A stretch of 64,000 bases of DNA, taken from the NCBI RefSeq assembly GCF_019279795.1, contig NC_056731.1, positions 860,551,999 through 860,615,998 on the forward strand. The letters are read 5' to 3'. The notes beneath the pieces are model-generated. The model worked only from the letters and a program-made list of their open reading frames with translations. It searched no databases and had not been told where the DNA came from. How positions within the stretch are numbered: the stretch's first letter is position 1; each line of letters opens with the position of its first letter. The translations under genes and the position numbers were made by a program. Of the stretch, positions 34,601 to 44,099 are shown piece by piece. Source of the DNA: Protopterus annectens. Lineage: Eukaryota; Chordata; Ceratodontiformes; Protopteridae.

Positions 34601-36410
34601 ATGGACAATGGAGAACCACTCTTTCCAGTCATATGTGAGGGAGTGAACAATGCTTTACCAGAAAGCCGATCAAGAGAACTTGATTCCCAGGAAAGACCTT
34701 CATCCTTGGGTCAGGATTTTTCTAGGTTGTCTCCTCGACAGATAAAATAAAAAGTTGGTTATATTCATCTGTTGTGTACAGGGAAGACTGGCAGGTTTTG
34801 TTAAGGACTTATGTCAAGTCTTTTATTTCTTTAAGTTCTGGTTCTTCACTAAGTTTTAAAAAAAAAGATGTTTCTCTCTCTCTCTCTGATTCTGATTGCC
34901 AGTTAGAAGGACAGGAATTTGACTGGGAATGTAATTCTCCAGTTTCCATGGCAAAGAAAGGGGTATCTGATTAATGTTTTTTCCTTCAGATCCCAAGGCA
35001 CAGAAAGGAGGGTCTGATTCAAGTTTTTGAGTACATTAATTGTTAACAGATTAACGATAAAAGTATTGTACTAGGAAAGTGTTTTGTTCTTTCAAAAAAA
35101 TTATTTTCGAGAATTTATAGCTCTTTTGACAATTTATTACAAAAAAATTACCTCTTAGCTGTAGTTTTATTGTTAGACTTCTCTGAGGGAATTTCTGTGT
35201 AAAGCTGTCATTTTATTGAGCAAATAACAATATTTTATTTCAAATGTTTTTTCTGTGAGAATTTTAGTTAAGTTGCCAGAGTGGCCTTTAATGTTTTTTT
35301 CCATAAAATGTTTACTATTTCTATCAGGCAATCTTCTTGGCTAACTCCCTATGGGAATTCCTTAACCTTTGGTCATTTTTAGTCATTTCCTTGAGGTGAA
35401 ATGTATTACTTATGCATTGCCTTGTTGTGAGGGGCCAGTATAATTGTATTTGTTGTTTGTCGCTAAAACATTTTACTAACTACATTTTTAAGAAGAGAAT
35501 TTCCTGTCAGATTCTGATTTCTTTCTCATTTTCCCTCACTAAAGATTGGAGATTCTGACTTTGAGAGACCCTTTCCTGTGATTCCCCTCCTGAAAAATGA
35601 TCTTTTCTAATACTGTTGCCAAAATGAGGGATCTTTTCCATTGGGAACAAAAAGACATGTCAGAATCTCAACAAAGATATTATGATTTTATATAGGCAGC
35701 TTTTCTTCAACCTGCATCTGAACTCCTTGTTTTGCCAGCCTAAGAAGATACCTATCTGTCAGCCTGCATTTTTCCTGACAGTCAGCTATCTCCTCCTAAA
35801 ATGTCAGGCAAGTTGCATAAAGTGCTGCAATCCCATAAGTTTCTTTTTTCTACCCTGATGGACAATCCTGCAGTAATCTCCTCTTCAAAGTGAGCTTCTG
35901 TTAGACTTCTTTCAACAGCCAGTCCTATCCCTTCTGACAAAATGGGAAAAATTTTGGATGCATTTGTCTAAAAAAAATCTTCTTCTTCCACCATGACTTG
36001 CCACGCACAAATGTCTAAATCTTTACTGCCATCTTATGATAATTTGATGAACTTAATTGTTGATCTTCCTCCTTCAGATGCTAAAGCTTCTATGTGTTCT
36101 GTTGTTCATTCTGTTTCACAGTTAATCAGTCTTTGAAATCTGCTTATAACACTGATGTTGCTTCCAGAGCTACTGTGACTATCTCTATCTTGAGAAGATT
36201 TGCTTGGTTATAGTCACACAATTTACCAGAGGAGATTAAAACCAAGATTTTAAATGCTCCCCTATATAAAAAGTGTTATTTCATGATTTGTCTGCAGAAA
36301 TCCTTAAGGAATTTGATAAAAAGGGGAAGTTAATTCAACTCTCCTTTCCAAAGTCTAACCAAAATTTTTCTTCCAGTTTAAGTTACTCTTTCAGGAAGCA
36401 GAACAAGTGA
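34600..36410 (+). pseudogene. decayed DIRS-type gag, second lineage, copy 1
   Basis: In shifting plus-strand frames the region matches the gag of the DIRS element at 47.9-53.5 kb. Near 35,630 'DLFHWEQKDMSESQQRYYDF' corresponds to 'EHFHWESQDFSDSKKRLRDF'. Near 35,800-35,860 'KVLQSHKFLF' corresponds to 'RVPESHKFLF'. Near 36,150-36,290 'DVASRATVTISILRRFAWL' and 'IKTKILNAPLY' correspond to 'EASCRAAVTGSVLRRHAWL' and 'AKAKLLDAPLN'. The many differences between whole conserved blocks show a separate lineage. Stops and frame changes make it a pseudogene. No pol follows before 36,418. Confidence 0.72.
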
Positions 36411-36417
36411 TGTTCAT

Positions 36418-37560
36418 CATATTGATCACTGCTGCACTAACCTTAGCTCTATGGGTTATATCCTGCCAAGGAAATAACAGGCAGACATCTTCCAAAGCTT
36501 CAGGGCACCTTCTTTATGGTTTTACAACTGTAAGTTTTTATCAGCATATGCTGCTTATTTTCCTGGGAAAGAGGCACTGTTTTAGTCTTGACCATGGAGC
36601 TACCTATCAGTCTGAAGACTGGTCTTTCTTCCAACCACAAAAAGAAAAAATTAAGCATTTTGCCACCACAGCAGGCTAGCAGTCTGCCTCAGCTGTAGGT
36701 GGTTGAATCTGCTGTGGCCAAAGCTGGTTCCATGGACCACTAATCTTTTGCCCTGGATCTCTCTGGTGTTGCACCTACAGCCACTAGAGTCCAGGGGTTA
36801 ACCACATCCTCTGTGGCTGTTGGAGTCCCCTCAGTGGGCAAAGGAGAGCCACTCTTGTGGTCCTGGGAGTGGGAGAAGGGAAGTCCTCCTTGTTAGCCAG
36901 AATGTTGTGTCCATCCCTGGGGAAACTGCTGCTGCCGCCATTAACAACCCTGTTGGTCCCATTTTTAACATAAAAAAGAAACAGAAAACTAAACGTGTAT
37001 CTGCTTCTTTTCAGAGTTCCCTGGACAGGAGTAGTTTATTAGGTCTCGCTCAGAGTCTAATTCAGGCTGTTGATCCTTCTTATAAGGTGGCTTCTGATAA
37101 AAGAAAAAGGGGTGCTTCTTTTCATGAAAAGATTCAAGATTCTGAATTCAGAGAAGAAGGTGAAGGGACAGATGCAGGGTTTTCTTCTCAGATATCTGAT
37201 TCATATTCAGAGAACACATTACCTGATTCTGTCTGTCTGTCGGGGGTTCTCTTTCTCCGAGATTATTTCCAGAATGTACCAGTGTTTTCAGTGGGAGAAT
37301 ACTGAAGCTTCTGTCTCTCTTAAAATACTATGAGTTGTTATAAATGGAATTTGCAGAATCTTCACCAATTTCCCCCACTGGTGTCTCCATTAGAGGATGT
37401 GTGTGCCACTGCCTGCAATTTTTTTGATCGTCAGCCTACTCCCCCTGAAAGGGCAGACAGATTGTGTAAAGTTCCTCAGTATTTTAAGTTTTTATATACT
37501 CATCTCAAGTCTGACCCAACAGCTACATGGTTTTAGTTAATTCTACTGCTGCTAAACATG
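36418..37560 (+). pseudogene. DIRS-type element start: terminus plus gag, copy 2
   Basis: It starts with a DIRS-terminus-like block (36,418-36,515; the same as 32,513-32,645). A 161-codon frame from 36,820 includes a Lys/Arg-rich stretch 'KKKQKTKRV'. In the next frames 'FSFSEIISRMYQCFQWENTE' corresponds to the SFGETL...FHWES region of the reference gag, and 'PPERADRLCKVPQYFKFLYT' to 'APRKPDRYYRVPESHKFLFK'. So the order is terminus, then gag N-terminal half, then truncation near 37,560. It sits head-to-tail behind copy 1. Confidence 0.62.
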
Positions 37561-38095
37561 TAGTTAATTTTTGATATGGATGGGAAAATAATTGATAAGT
37601 ATGGGGGAAAGTGCATGCTTCTACAACTTTGATTTAAAGAAGTTTTGAATTGTCAGGCGCATATGTTAACGTTTAGTCTGACTAATTGTGAAAGTGTGAG
37701 GAATGTTTTGTCTGCATTTTTTTTTCCAGTGAGGAAAAATCTGTTTTAAATAGTTTATCTAACATATAAAGTAACATTAAATTTTCCTAATACGTTAGCA
37801 AAGAATATTAAGGACATTAAAAACAGCTAAAATGTGAGAATGTATAACAGATAAACCATGCTAAATTATAAATAAATGCTAAATATATATATAGATATAA
37901 ATATAGATATATAGAAATATATATAAAATCAGAAAACAGCACCAATGTCAGTTATTTTCATTTTAAAATATTTACAGTGTTTGATATTTGTTTTTAACAG
38001 TATTAACCAGTAATGTCATCATTAATCGGTCCTATATCAGTCTTTTAAATAGTGGGGCAATTTTCTGAGTTCTAGTATGTTTTTTTATGGAGCAA
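37561..38095. other. unassigned AT-rich DNA
   Basis: Nothing recognised. Includes a short ATATAG-type low-complexity run near 37,885-37,925. Confidence 0.5.
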
Positions 38096-38099
38096 TAAT

Positions 38100-39082
38100 A
38101 ATTCAGGCCTGGTTTTCTAAAACAGTTAATTTTCAGCTGCCACATTAGTTCATGTATTTCTAAAAGATTAGGGGTGTCTCCTTCCAATTCCAAAAGGTCC
38201 ACATGGTCAATAATTTGAAATTTAAAGCCAGGGTGTCATTTGTGAAGCTGCAGGTGCTCTGTCAGTGTGTTATTCTTGCACATGGCTCTAATTTCAGAAA
38301 TATGGATAGAAATCCAAGTTTGTTGAGTGTTTTCCCCACATAAAATGCTTCACAGTCATTGCAGCTCTCCTTGTAAACCACCTACATTGAGTTACAGTCA
38401 CATTCTGTGTTAGTTTTAATCAGTTTCTTTAAATAAGGGCAAAATAACATGACTCTCTCCCGTATGTGCTGACAAAAGACACAGCTGGCTCCATACTTAC
38501 TGGCGCATGTATCCTGTGGTCTGGGCATACCTTCAACCCAACTCCTGATGTTTCTGGCTTTCCTATTACACAAAAGAAGGGGCTTCTCCAAGGATGTCCA
38601 TTAAATATGAGCTTTCAGTAATTATGGCCCAATTCTCTCTGATAAACATTAATGATGCTGTGATAGTCAACAGTAAAAGTCAAGATACAAATGTCTTTAA
38701 ATTTGTTGTCCATAGATTTCTTTAACACCCTCCTATAAGGACTGTTAAATGCTGCTGCATTTGTACTTTAGTTGACTTTTTGTTAATGAACTAGGTGCTT
38801 AACATAATTCAGGAAGTGAACCTCACACCCTCCACACTGTGAAGTTTCTTCTTGGTTTGTTTTTGACCAAGTATAGGTTGCATACTGGGTTTTCTGAGGC
38901 TTAGAGGGTTACCACTTATTTTTCTTTTTGATCTTGTAGATATAACTGCACATTAATGTGATAACCCAAGATGATCTTCTTCTTCTTCTGAGTTAGTCAT
39001 TATTTTTCAAGCATATCCAAAATAATTTTCTGTTGTGTTGGAAACTTACTTAACTGTACTAATCTTCTTAAATGAATAACTA
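38100..39082 (-). pseudogene. Penelope-like element B, 3' part with GIY-YIG
   Basis: On the minus strand, blocks near 38,600-38,700 read 'FTVDYHSIINVYQRELGH' and then 'RNIRSWVEGMPRPQDTCASK'. 'CVFCQHIRERV' and 'CDCNSM' follow, and, after a stop, 'CNDCEAFYVGKT' near 38,330-38,365. The cysteine pairs followed by a GIY-YIG core are the C-terminal half of a Penelope-like polyprotein. The wording differs from elements A and C, so this is another family. The part 38,605-39,082 is present a second time at 40,830-41,285. Confidence 0.72.
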
Positions 39083-39140
39083 AGAACAAAAAGAAGTAGA
39101 CCTCAGTGGCTCAACATCCATCTTTATTAAACACAAGCGA

Positions 39141-39169
39141 TTTCGTCCCAGTGTGGTGGACTTCATCAG
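39141..39169 (-). ncRNA. hammerhead ribozyme-like core (Penelope C 3' UTR)
   Basis: On the minus strand, CTGATGA (39,163-39,169) is followed by AGTCC, an 8-base loop, GGGAC and GAAA (39,141-39,144). GTCC pairs with GGAC, giving stem II between the two conserved core boxes CUGANGA and GAAA. Minimal hammerheads are reported for Penelope-like elements (established knowledge). A stem III with the NUH cleavage site is not convincing here, so self-cleavage is unproven. The motif is shared in position with 22,300-22,327. Confidence 0.52.
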
Positions 39170-39670
39170 AATAACAATCTAGTTCGCAAAGCAAGCTTAA
39201 ATACTAAACTAATGTCTCACAAAACCTAACTAACCAGTCATAAAATACACTTAATTAAGCTTCCTAGCAAGGTGAAATTAACCTTTGCAATGCTGGTATA
39301 CAGTCCTAGACTGACTCAAAGCAAGTAGTATATAACAATTTTATAAATATAGTAAATATATTAGTGTAATAAATGTATAATAAATATTAATTATATAATA
39401 AATAACCATTTTACAGTATCACAAGGCTAAAATTAAAATTAAAATTTTAAAATTACAACATGTTAATTGGCTTTCAGTCTCCAAAAAAATATTCAATAAA
39501 ACATATTAATTCAGGCCAGGGGGGACGGTAGCATGTAAGAGCCATTGCAATTCTAAATACACTAAATAATATACTTCAGGACCCCCTCTAGAACCCAAGT
39601 CATACTGATCAATAATACAAAATTTAAAAACATGGTCCTTGTTCTCTAAAATATGCTTAAACAAAGCATT

Positions 39671-39904
39671 TTAACATCCATTTTTTTTGATATCATACAG
39701 GTGTTGATAAATCCTGTCCTTTAATGGTCTTATTGTTTTTCCTATATAAAAACAATCACATGACTGGCACTTGGCAATGTGTACTTCCCCTTGCGAATAA
39801 CAATAAAATCTGCTAGGGATCATAATGTCAGTATGACCCCTAATTTGCACTCTGTTGCATACCATACTATTTTTACATTGGGCACAAGCCCCACACTTTG
39901 ACAT
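39671..39904 (-). pseudogene. GIY-YIG endonuclease of Penelope-like element C
   Basis: A 77-codon open frame. Cysteine pairs near residues 5-10 ('CGACAQC') and 15 are followed by 'CQSCDCFYIGKTIRPLKDRI' at residues 47-66, containing the GIY-YIG core (as FYIGK) and the conserved arginine helix. It would nick target DNA. A stop after 'DIKKNGC' truncates the domain. Confidence 0.82.
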
Positions 39905-40116
39905 TGTTCCATTCTTGTTATTCTTTCCTGCCTTTTCGAGTAACTGATTAAAACTACTTTCTTTTTTGTAAACAATGTTTGGCTTCTCACCAACAACTGT
40001 AAATATTTCGGGTCAATTCTGAAAAGATCCCAGTTCCTTCTAATTATGCTAAAACAGAATAAACATCCTGGTTGAATAGTACCATGCATGATTTATTCCA
40101 CCCATAATTACATGTC

Positions 40117-40243
40117 TTCGCTGAAGGTTGGGCGTCGGGCTGGCGCCTCGGCACCGTAAAAATATACTGCCAATCATTAGTGGACCGGAGTTCCGCTGTG
40201 GCGACCACTAACCAGGAAAAGCCAATAGAAGAAGAAGATTAGT
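40117..40243 (+). mobile_element. 5'-truncated SINE with RTE tail
   Basis: The body matches the 3' half of the SINE at 11,489-11,719: GGGCGTCGGGCTGGC, then ACTGCCAATCATTAGTGGAC, TCCGCTGTGGCGACCACTAA and a GAAGAAGAAG-type end. The last part is the RTE LINE tail. It lacks the tRNA-like head and is inserted inside Penelope-like element C on the opposite strand. Confidence 0.85.
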
Positions 40244-40829
40244 ACTTATTGTAATATTTCTGTTTGTATCAGTGGTAGCCCCAAATGTGCCTGCAATGGG
40301 TGCATAAATTCCACCGTCTCTTTTCCTCTTCACTTCACTAAAAATTTCATTAACAAATGAATCTGGGTAATCTCTTTTAGCTAACATCTCCTTCAAAATG
40401 TTACATTTGTCAAGGAACAAGTGATTTTCTGAAACCATCCTTGCTAAGTGAACACATTGGCCCTTAACCAAAGCTTTCTTTTGGTGTGGTGGATGACAGC
40501 TGTTGTAGTGTAACAAGGTTAGACTTCTGTTTCTGGTATAATACAGAACTATTTATTCTCTATTTAATTAATATATATCTAGGTTGGATATCTAGGTTGT
40601 TTATCTTTTTAGTGTAGTGAATTTTGAGAAGAATTGTACTTTTATGTACTTTTATTAATATATTCAGTACATTATTCACTCCCAAATTCAACTCTTCTAA
40701 AATATATCTAAATTATCATATAAAACCTCACCCAAAAACCCTGAAAACAAAACAAACCTGATGTAAAACAACAGCTATTGTTTCTTACATCTAAACTCAG
40801 AAGCCTCTACACAAGTCGCATCATTGAGT

Positions 40830-41285
40830 ATGGCCCACTTGCTCATGAAATATTTAATGATATGGTGAATGGACCACTGATAATCAAGATACAAATATTT
40901 TAAAAAAATTGTAAATGAATTTAATGTCATTGTTTTTGTTGACTGTTAAATGCTGCTGCATTTGTGCCTTTAAACGCTGCTTTTATTGATGCATTTTTGC
41001 TTTTTTATAATTATTAATGAACCTCACACCCTCCACACTGTTAAGTTTCTTCTTGGTTTGTTTTTGACCCAGTATAAGTTGCATACTCAGTTTTCTGAGG
41101 CTTAGAGGGTTACCACAGACTTTTCTTTTTGATCTTGTAGATATAACTGCACATTAATGCGTTAACCCAAGATGATCTTCTTCTTCTAAGTTAGTCATTA
41201 TTTTTCAAGCATATCTAAAATAATTTTCTGTTGTGTTGGAAACTTACGTAACTGGACTAATCTTCTTAAATGAATAATAACCAAA
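40830..41285 (-). repeat. second copy of Penelope-like B segment
   Basis: Matches 38,605-39,082 in the same orientation. The best part is 41,025-41,282 against 38,818-39,075, with long identical phrases such as AACCTCACACCCTCCACACT and GATATAACTGCACATTAATG. A few short gaps and an inserted T-rich stretch near 40,980-41,020 separate the copies. Confidence 0.85.
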
Positions 41286-41463
41286 AAATCCTGTTTGTAG
41301 TGAGTTTTTGCTCTTAAAGTATCTAACTTAACTTTGGTGCAGTTAAAGTCACCTAAGAGCAGAGGTAGGTCAGTAGTTAGTGCAACCCGATCATAGATAA
41401 AAATTATCTGTATTCCTCTGAATTAAGTGGAAGACTTATATAGCATACTGCCAACGATAGGTT

Positions 41464-41535
41464 TTGAGTTCATAGGTAGGTACTAGGCTATTGGCCCTTG
41501 GGCCTATATAAGCCTAGCCAAAAAGGACAATATAT
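41464..41535 (-). repeat. family D LINE/SINE tail fragment
   Basis: The complement reads GGCTAGGCTTATATAGGCC, then AATAGCCTAGTACCTACC and TATGAAC, the closing tail of family D. With only about 70 bases, it could come from the LINE or from its SINE partner. Confidence 0.75.
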
Positions 41536-41627
41536 ATATATTTTTTTATGCCTAGTATCTCAATACTATTCTTATTTTGTGAAGTAAGAATACTAGTAGT
41601 TCTCCTCCAGTGATATTTAATGGTTGC

Positions 41628-41889
41628 ATGCATTTATTTTTATTTATTTAACATTTGTTTACTGAGAAAGTCTGACTTGGAACAAAGCCAATTTTCAGAG
41701 GCGGACGGGGAGAAATGCTCCAGATGCATGTCTTTGTAACATGGGGGGAAAACGGAGCACCAGAGGAAACCCACACAAATGCAGAGAGGACGTGCAGACT
41801 CCACACAGAAGGCACCCCAGCCGAGAATCAAACCGGAGGACCTTTTGCTGTGAAGCGACAACGCTACCACTGCACTACTGTGCTGTCGT
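41628..41889 (-). mobile_element. tRNA-derived SINE with L2 tail
   Basis: The minus-strand head reads CAGTGGTAGCGTTGTCGCTT (A-box region) and GGTTTGATTC (B box), then CTTCTGTGTGGAG and GTGGGTTTCCTC, the DANA/HE1-like body known from fishes. From about 41,735 down to 41,628 it carries the 3' tail of the resident L2 LINE (GGAGCATTTCTCCCC..., GTAAACAAATG, A/T-rich end). The head is the same as that of the RTE-tailed SINE at 11,489-11,719. Polymerase III would transcribe it, and L2 enzymes are the probable mobilisers (inference). Confidence 0.85.
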
Positions 41890-42204
41890 ATACTTAGTAA
41901 AACCATTGAAATTGATATTAGAAGTGTCCCATACCTCTTTAATGACTACTATCTTAATATTATAAACTGCTGTGATAGACTTCAGTTCATTCTGCTTCTT
42001 GGCCAGACTACATGTCTTACAAAATGTATCCTCATAGTGTTTTTACGTCCAGGGTATCTAAAGATGTAGTTTGAGGAATTATCCTTGAGCCTAAAACATT
42101 TGTTATAGATTCTCCCACTCACTAATCTAGCTTGTCTTGGGAAAAGATCTGTAATCAAAGACTGCATATTCCAAGCATATTAAACTGCCTATATTGCTAT
42201 GCAA

Positions 42205-43100
42205 GCAACATTTTCTTTTATTTTAAATAGCTTTATTAATTTCACACATTTTCAACAATGACCCTGAATATAGATACAGTTCAGTTACAGAAAAGGAAAC
42301 AAACCATTGTAAATATTTTCATTAACAATTACCATTCAGTCCAATGTTACATAAATTGTTCAAGTTCATCCCTTAAATTTCACTTCTCCTCCAGAGTAAC
42401 ATTCTGCATGCTGTCAGATCAACAACCCCCTTTACCATTGTTGGTGTTGGGGTGTGATATCAACATTCATCATCTAATGTTGTTCCAATAGATTACATTT
42501 ATTTCTACATAATTTGCTCCTTTCCTTTTTCTAAAGATCCCACCCCTTTTTTCTCCTTTAGTATTTTATGCCTTCCTTTAAATCTCACTCCTTATCATGA
42601 ATATTATTCTGCATGTATTGTTCCAACTGTTTCTGTGTAATTTGTTCTTTCCCTTTTCTAAAGTTCACACATCAGATTCTTTTATCTTCTTTACAATATT
42701 CAGTTATGATTGCTTTAGATTTTGATTTCCATTATTAATAATTGCTTTTTTTGCAGCCAATGGCCTTAAACTTAGCAAGACCTTACTATTTCTGTATCTT
42801 ATATCCCAGCTCAAATGAATCATTCTCTACAGAGTACTTTGTCATACATGTTGGGAGAGAAAATGACTGCAAGTAAGGGAATAATTAATAATAATCTGCT
42901 AACTCATTGCATTTCCAAAAACATGTTCCCAATTACTTCAAATAAAAACTCAACCAGAAATGATCTTTTACTTAGCATTCTTCATCCCTTTCTTTTTGTG
43001 TATCAGTTTCTGGTAGGGAAGGCAGTCTCTGAACTTTCCAAGGCAATTATTAAAGAAGCAGGTCTTAGTAAATATTTCCATCACTAGGATTATTAGATTT
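42205..43100 (-). pseudogene. L1-type LINE 3' end, decayed
   Basis: On the minus strand a block near 42,730-42,790 reads 'LAAKKAIINNGNQ', like the 'AKKAI..NWK' motif near the end of L1 ORF2, followed by 'NIVKKIKESD'. The element then runs through an A-rich 3' UTR and ends AATAAAGCTATTTAAAATAA (complement of about 42,213-42,235), a polyadenylation-type end usual for L1. Frames are broken. The L2 3' end at 43,103-43,690 begins where the coding part is lost upstream. Confidence 0.55.
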
Positions 43101-43102
43101 TA

Positions 43103-43690
43103 TATTTATTCATTTATTTATTTGGCATTTGTTTACTGGGAAAGTCTGACTGGGTTCCCATGTTCATTGAAGGCCCGGGAAGAAAAGCTCCAGATACACA
43201 TGTTTAACAGAATGAAAAACTAGACAGACATAATAAAGTCATAACATTCAAGCACAAATATGACAACTTCACATTAGTTTGTCAAAATGAGAATTTAACA
43301 GAATTAATGACGTCATTGTGTTAAAGCATAAGTTATATGGAAAGCCTGATAATAGGAAGATGCAGCATTATTTACATAATAGATGATTATCGTAACGATT
43401 ATTAATATTCTAGAGGTCATGAAATGTGGTAAACAGATTATATTGGTGAAGTGTAGGTGTAGGATAGTATGAGTAGAGAAAGGTAGGTTGTGATAGAGGG
43501 GATAGTAGGAAGCTATGAGTGCAACCTCAGGGTAATAAGTGTAGAGAAAAGGAGGACAGGGTAAGTTAGTAGTGGGGATAGAGAGAGAGAGAGCAGAGAT
43601 AGAAAAAAAGGCATAAGAGTACTCAGCTAGGCTCAGTATATGTTATTAAAAGCAGTTTTCACTTTGTGAAGAACAAAATTTTGAGTAATT
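43103..43690 (-). mobile_element. L2-type LINE 3' UTR fragment
   Basis: The tail at 43,103-43,200 (complement: GGAGCTTTTCTTCCCGGGCC, then CAGTCAGACTTTCCCAGTAA and ACAAATG) equals the L2 tail of copies A, B and C. The sequence beyond it, to about 43,690, has the purine-rich character of the L2 3' UTR in copy C. It carries no coding sequence and is truncated. Confidence 0.7.
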
Positions 43691-43715
43691 GACTGTATGT
43701 CAGCCTTCATATGAT

Positions 43716-44096
43716 TTACTGGAAAATATCCCAAGCTGTTGACCCCAGAATATAATATGACTTAGTGATATTTAGGAGAATTGGGATATTGGCCCCTTTA
43801 GCTGATCCTATCTTAGTTACAGGCAAGGCAGGCTGGAAACAAATTGTTTCCTTTTGGATCACTGTTAAACTTCTTGTCAGTTGTCGTTGTATCATAGAAT
43901 TTCCTTTTATAAGCACTCCTAGAATCTTTGCAATGGCTATTAACAGAATCATCAGTGTTTTACTATGGTGAAAGCAAAGTAAAGGATGAAGTAGAATCTC
44001 TTCCCAGTGCCCTTCTTTTAAGCCTTCTACCCCTGTCTGATGGACTTTCAAGTATGTAGGATCTCTTGCTAGTCTTACTTTATATCCCCCTGCCAT
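43716..44096 (-). other. unrecognised 126-codon open frame
   Basis: Open on the minus strand from a Met at 44,096, without signal, membrane or nucleic-acid-binding motif. It lies upstream (in minus orientation) of the L2 and L1 pieces and may be a decayed part of the L1 copy, but I could not match a block. I claim no function. Confidence 0.25.
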
Positions 44097-44099
44097 TCC

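Larger units (their letters stand above)
39083..40545 (-). mobile_element. Penelope-like element C, 5'-truncated
   Basis: Minus-strand coding pieces: 40,516-40,208 has 'HPPHQKKALVKGQCVHLARM' and 'KRDYPDSFVNEIFSEVKR', the segment after the RT palm. 40,089-39,820 has 'RNWDLFRIDPKYLQLL'. 39,904-39,671 has 'CGACAQCKNSMVCN' and the core 'CDCFYIGKTIRPLKDRI'. The 3' UTR ends near 39,085 and includes a hammerhead-like motif. A SINE piece at 40,117-40,243 interrupts the coding region. Element C lies between two copies of a segment of element B. Confidence 0.8.

Noticed and set aside
38735-41282. The repeated segment as a CRISPR-like or satellite array
   Set aside because: There are only two units, about 450 bases each and about 1.7 kb apart, and they carry Penelope-like coding remains. 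This is not an array.
41628-41889. A tRNA gene on the minus strand
   Set aside because: A and B boxes are present, but there is no cloverleaf acceptor stem, and the sequence continues into a SINE body and an L2 tail.
43716-44096. 126-codon frame as part of L1 ORF2
   Set aside because: I could not match any RT or C-terminal L1 block, so it is left unassigned.
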